DNA from: CAIYEO01 sp037139575
GTDB lineage: Bacteria; Patescibacteriota; Saccharimonadia; Saccharimonadales; UBA4665
Assembly (NCBI GenBank): GCA_037139575.1
Contig: JBAXGD010000005.1
Location: forward strand, 1-30,296
Reading direction: 5' to 3'
Length of the DNA: 30,296 nt
The notes under the pieces are model-generated. The model made no database searches. It was given only the letters and a program-made list of their open reading frames with translations, and was not told the origin of the DNA. Positions 29,205 to 30,296 of this stretch are shown piece after piece. The first letter of the stretch is position 1; each line of letters begins with the position of its first letter. Position numbers and translations under genes: made by a program.

Positions 29205-30238
29205 TCATTTCTCCCGGCTAAGCCTACAGCTACGCCAAACTGATTAGATACAGACATAAGTTCTGCCTGACGAGTTTCAGGGAATGAAACATTATGCCAG
29301 GCATTGCCAATTTCTACATTAAGACTGAAGCGTCTTGCAATTTCATTAGCAAAATTTGGTATTAAAGAGGCTCCTCCTGTTATTATCATCTTTTCAACCT
29401 TCTTACCAGCATATCTTGATTCGAAGAATTTTATGGATTTGTCGATCTCAGTATTGAGTAGCTCAATTGTAGATTGGATCGCCTTATTTAATTGACCGTC
29501 TAGTTTTGTTGGATCCATTCCAAACTTAAAAATAAACTGCTGAGCCTGCTGATCATCTATATTTAAATTCTGGGCGGCCGATCTTATGATAGCTTGAGTT
29601 CCTATTGCAATAGATCTGGCAAGCCTTGGCGAATCATTCATAGAGATAATTAAATCTGTTCCCAGACTTCCAACATCCAAAACAATTATTGGTGCAGTTG
29701 AACCAGGAGTTACTAACGCTCTCACCACAGCAAGATTTTCAGGTTCAAAAGCAATTACATTTAGCCCAATAGCTTCAAGACTATCGAGCCTGCTTTCAAT
29801 ATATTTATCGCTCACGCTACTAAGCAAGATTTCAACCTTAGAACTTTCCTTGGGAGAATCTCCTATAAGAGCCCAATCAATTTTAGATTCACCTATTGGT
29901 GTTGGGATTAATGAATCAGCTTGAAACATTATTGTTTTTTCTAATTCTCTCGGAGAAACTCTATCTATATCTACAACGGTAGTGAAGACTTTTTTAGTAG
30001 GCAACCCAACAACGACATTCTTGGTTGTCAATTTAGCCTGACTACACAAATCGAGGATAATTTGTGCGAGTTTTACCTGATCAGCCTTAGCATCGCTTAA
30101 GGAGATTTTGGGATCTATAGGGACATAGGCATATTTAACTAAGGTTTTGGGATAATGACCGTCTAATTGAACCAGTCTAATAGCTGTAGTACCGATGTCT
30201 AGCCCAAAAAAATCAGATATCCCACTCAATAAACTCAT
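29201..30238 (-). CDS. pilM: Actin-like pilus assembly ATPase
   Basis: PilM forms the cytoplasmic ring of the pilus machine. The 345-residue protein has the actin-fold motifs: phosphate 1 in GLDIGTTAIRLVQL, phosphate 2 in VLDVGSLGTDLII, and the adenosine motif IITGGASLIPNF, with the ELEKTIMFQAD segment typical of PilM. It heads the pilMNO-pilBTC operon. The ATG lies 10 bases after an extended -10 box. Confidence 0.95.
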   Translation of the reverse strand: MSLLSGISDFFGLDIGTTAIRLVQLDGHYPKTLVKYAYVPIDPKISLSDAKADQVKLAQIILDLCSQAKLTTKNVVVGLPTKKVFTTVVDIDRVSPRELEKTIMFQADSLIPTPIGESKIDWALIGDSPKESSKVEILLSSVSDKYIESRLDSLEAIGLNVIAFEPENLAVVRALVTPGSTAPIIVLDVGSLGTDLIISMNDSPRLARSIAIGTQAIIRSAAQNLNIDDQQAQQFIFKFGMDPTKLDGQLNKAIQSTIELLNTEIDKSIKFFESRYAGKKVEKMIITGGASLIPNFANEIARRFSLNVEIGNAWHNVSFPETRQAELMSVSNQFGVAVGLAGRNE

Positions 30239-30247
30239 ATTAGTAAA

Positions 30248-30256
30248 ATTATAGCA
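30248..30256 (-). promoter_or_regulatory. Extended -10 of the pilM operon
   Basis: TGC TATAAT on the minus strand, with a weak TTGAAT (30278-30273) upstream at 19-base spacing. Nine bases separate the hexamer from ATG 30238, so the leader is about 3 bases or none. Confidence 0.65.
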
Positions 30257-30296
30257 TAAGAATTAACTGTGGATTCAATTTTTTCTATAAAGTTGG

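Noticed and set aside
1..30296. CRISPR arrays and insertion sequences
   Set aside because: No regularly spaced repeats, cas genes, transposase frames or terminal inverted repeats were seen.
1..30296. Reassigned UGA codon, as in some other CPR lineages
   Set aside because: All conserved proteins read through at full length with the standard code and end at expected positions.

Overview
The window looks like a piece of an AT-rich, compact bacterial chromosome of the Patescibacteria/CPR type, most likely a Saccharibacteria relative. This is inferred from the T4P gene set, tight gene packing, many start codons sitting directly behind a -10 box with no ribosome binding site, and small or trimmed versions of core proteins. 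The standard code fits: no gene needs UGA read as an amino acid. No phylogeny could be run.

Layout. Positions 1-1100 hold a cluster of RNA-related genes on the minus strand: a candidate 6S-like structured RNA with its own promoter, tRNA-Pro(GGG), a fused pterin-carbinolamine dehydratase/RNase HI gene, and the 5' end of the RNase P RNA running off the window. Positions 1.1-6.0 kb carry an M50 membrane protease, ribosomal protein L28, a degenerate metallo-beta-lactamase-fold protein, a winged-helix protein, miaA and thrS. Positions 6.0-6.7 kb are mostly noncoding, with tRNA-Val(GAC), two minus-strand terminators, one DnaA-box sequence, and a complete small plus-strand unit (promoter, 34-codon GTG frame, terminator). 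Then come nrdR, a processive-type membrane glycosyltransferase with a small membrane partner, and an alpha/beta hydrolase.

Positions 10.3-11.4 kb hold a Fic-domain gene that is clearly more GC-rich than its surroundings and lies beside a tRNA-Thr/tRNA-Gly pair, so it was probably acquired. Positions 11.7-16.4 kb are housekeeping: two small membrane proteins, tRNA-Asp, a PpiC-type foldase, a PH-domain protein, tRNA-Arg, ndk and a Xer-type tyrosine recombinase.

From 16.4 kb to the end lies a nearly complete type IV pilus locus on the minus strand. Reading in the transcribed direction it is pilM-pilN-pilO-(PilP-position small protein)-pilB-pilT-pilC, then the major pilin with its own promoter, Shine-Dalgarno site and terminator. 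Two glycosyltransferase genes in convergent orientation follow, then the prepilin peptidase pilD, then an operon of four minor prepilins. PilM/N/O form the inner-membrane platform; PilB and PilT drive extension and retraction through PilC; PilD processes the prepilins. The glycosyltransferase pair inside the locus suggests, but does not prove, glycosylation of the pilus or another surface protein.

The least expected items are the structured RNA at 910-1048, the dehydratase-RNase H fusion, the systematic leaderless start architecture, the 6.4-6.6 kb small-protein unit, the alien Fic gene and the pilus-embedded glycosyltransferase pair.
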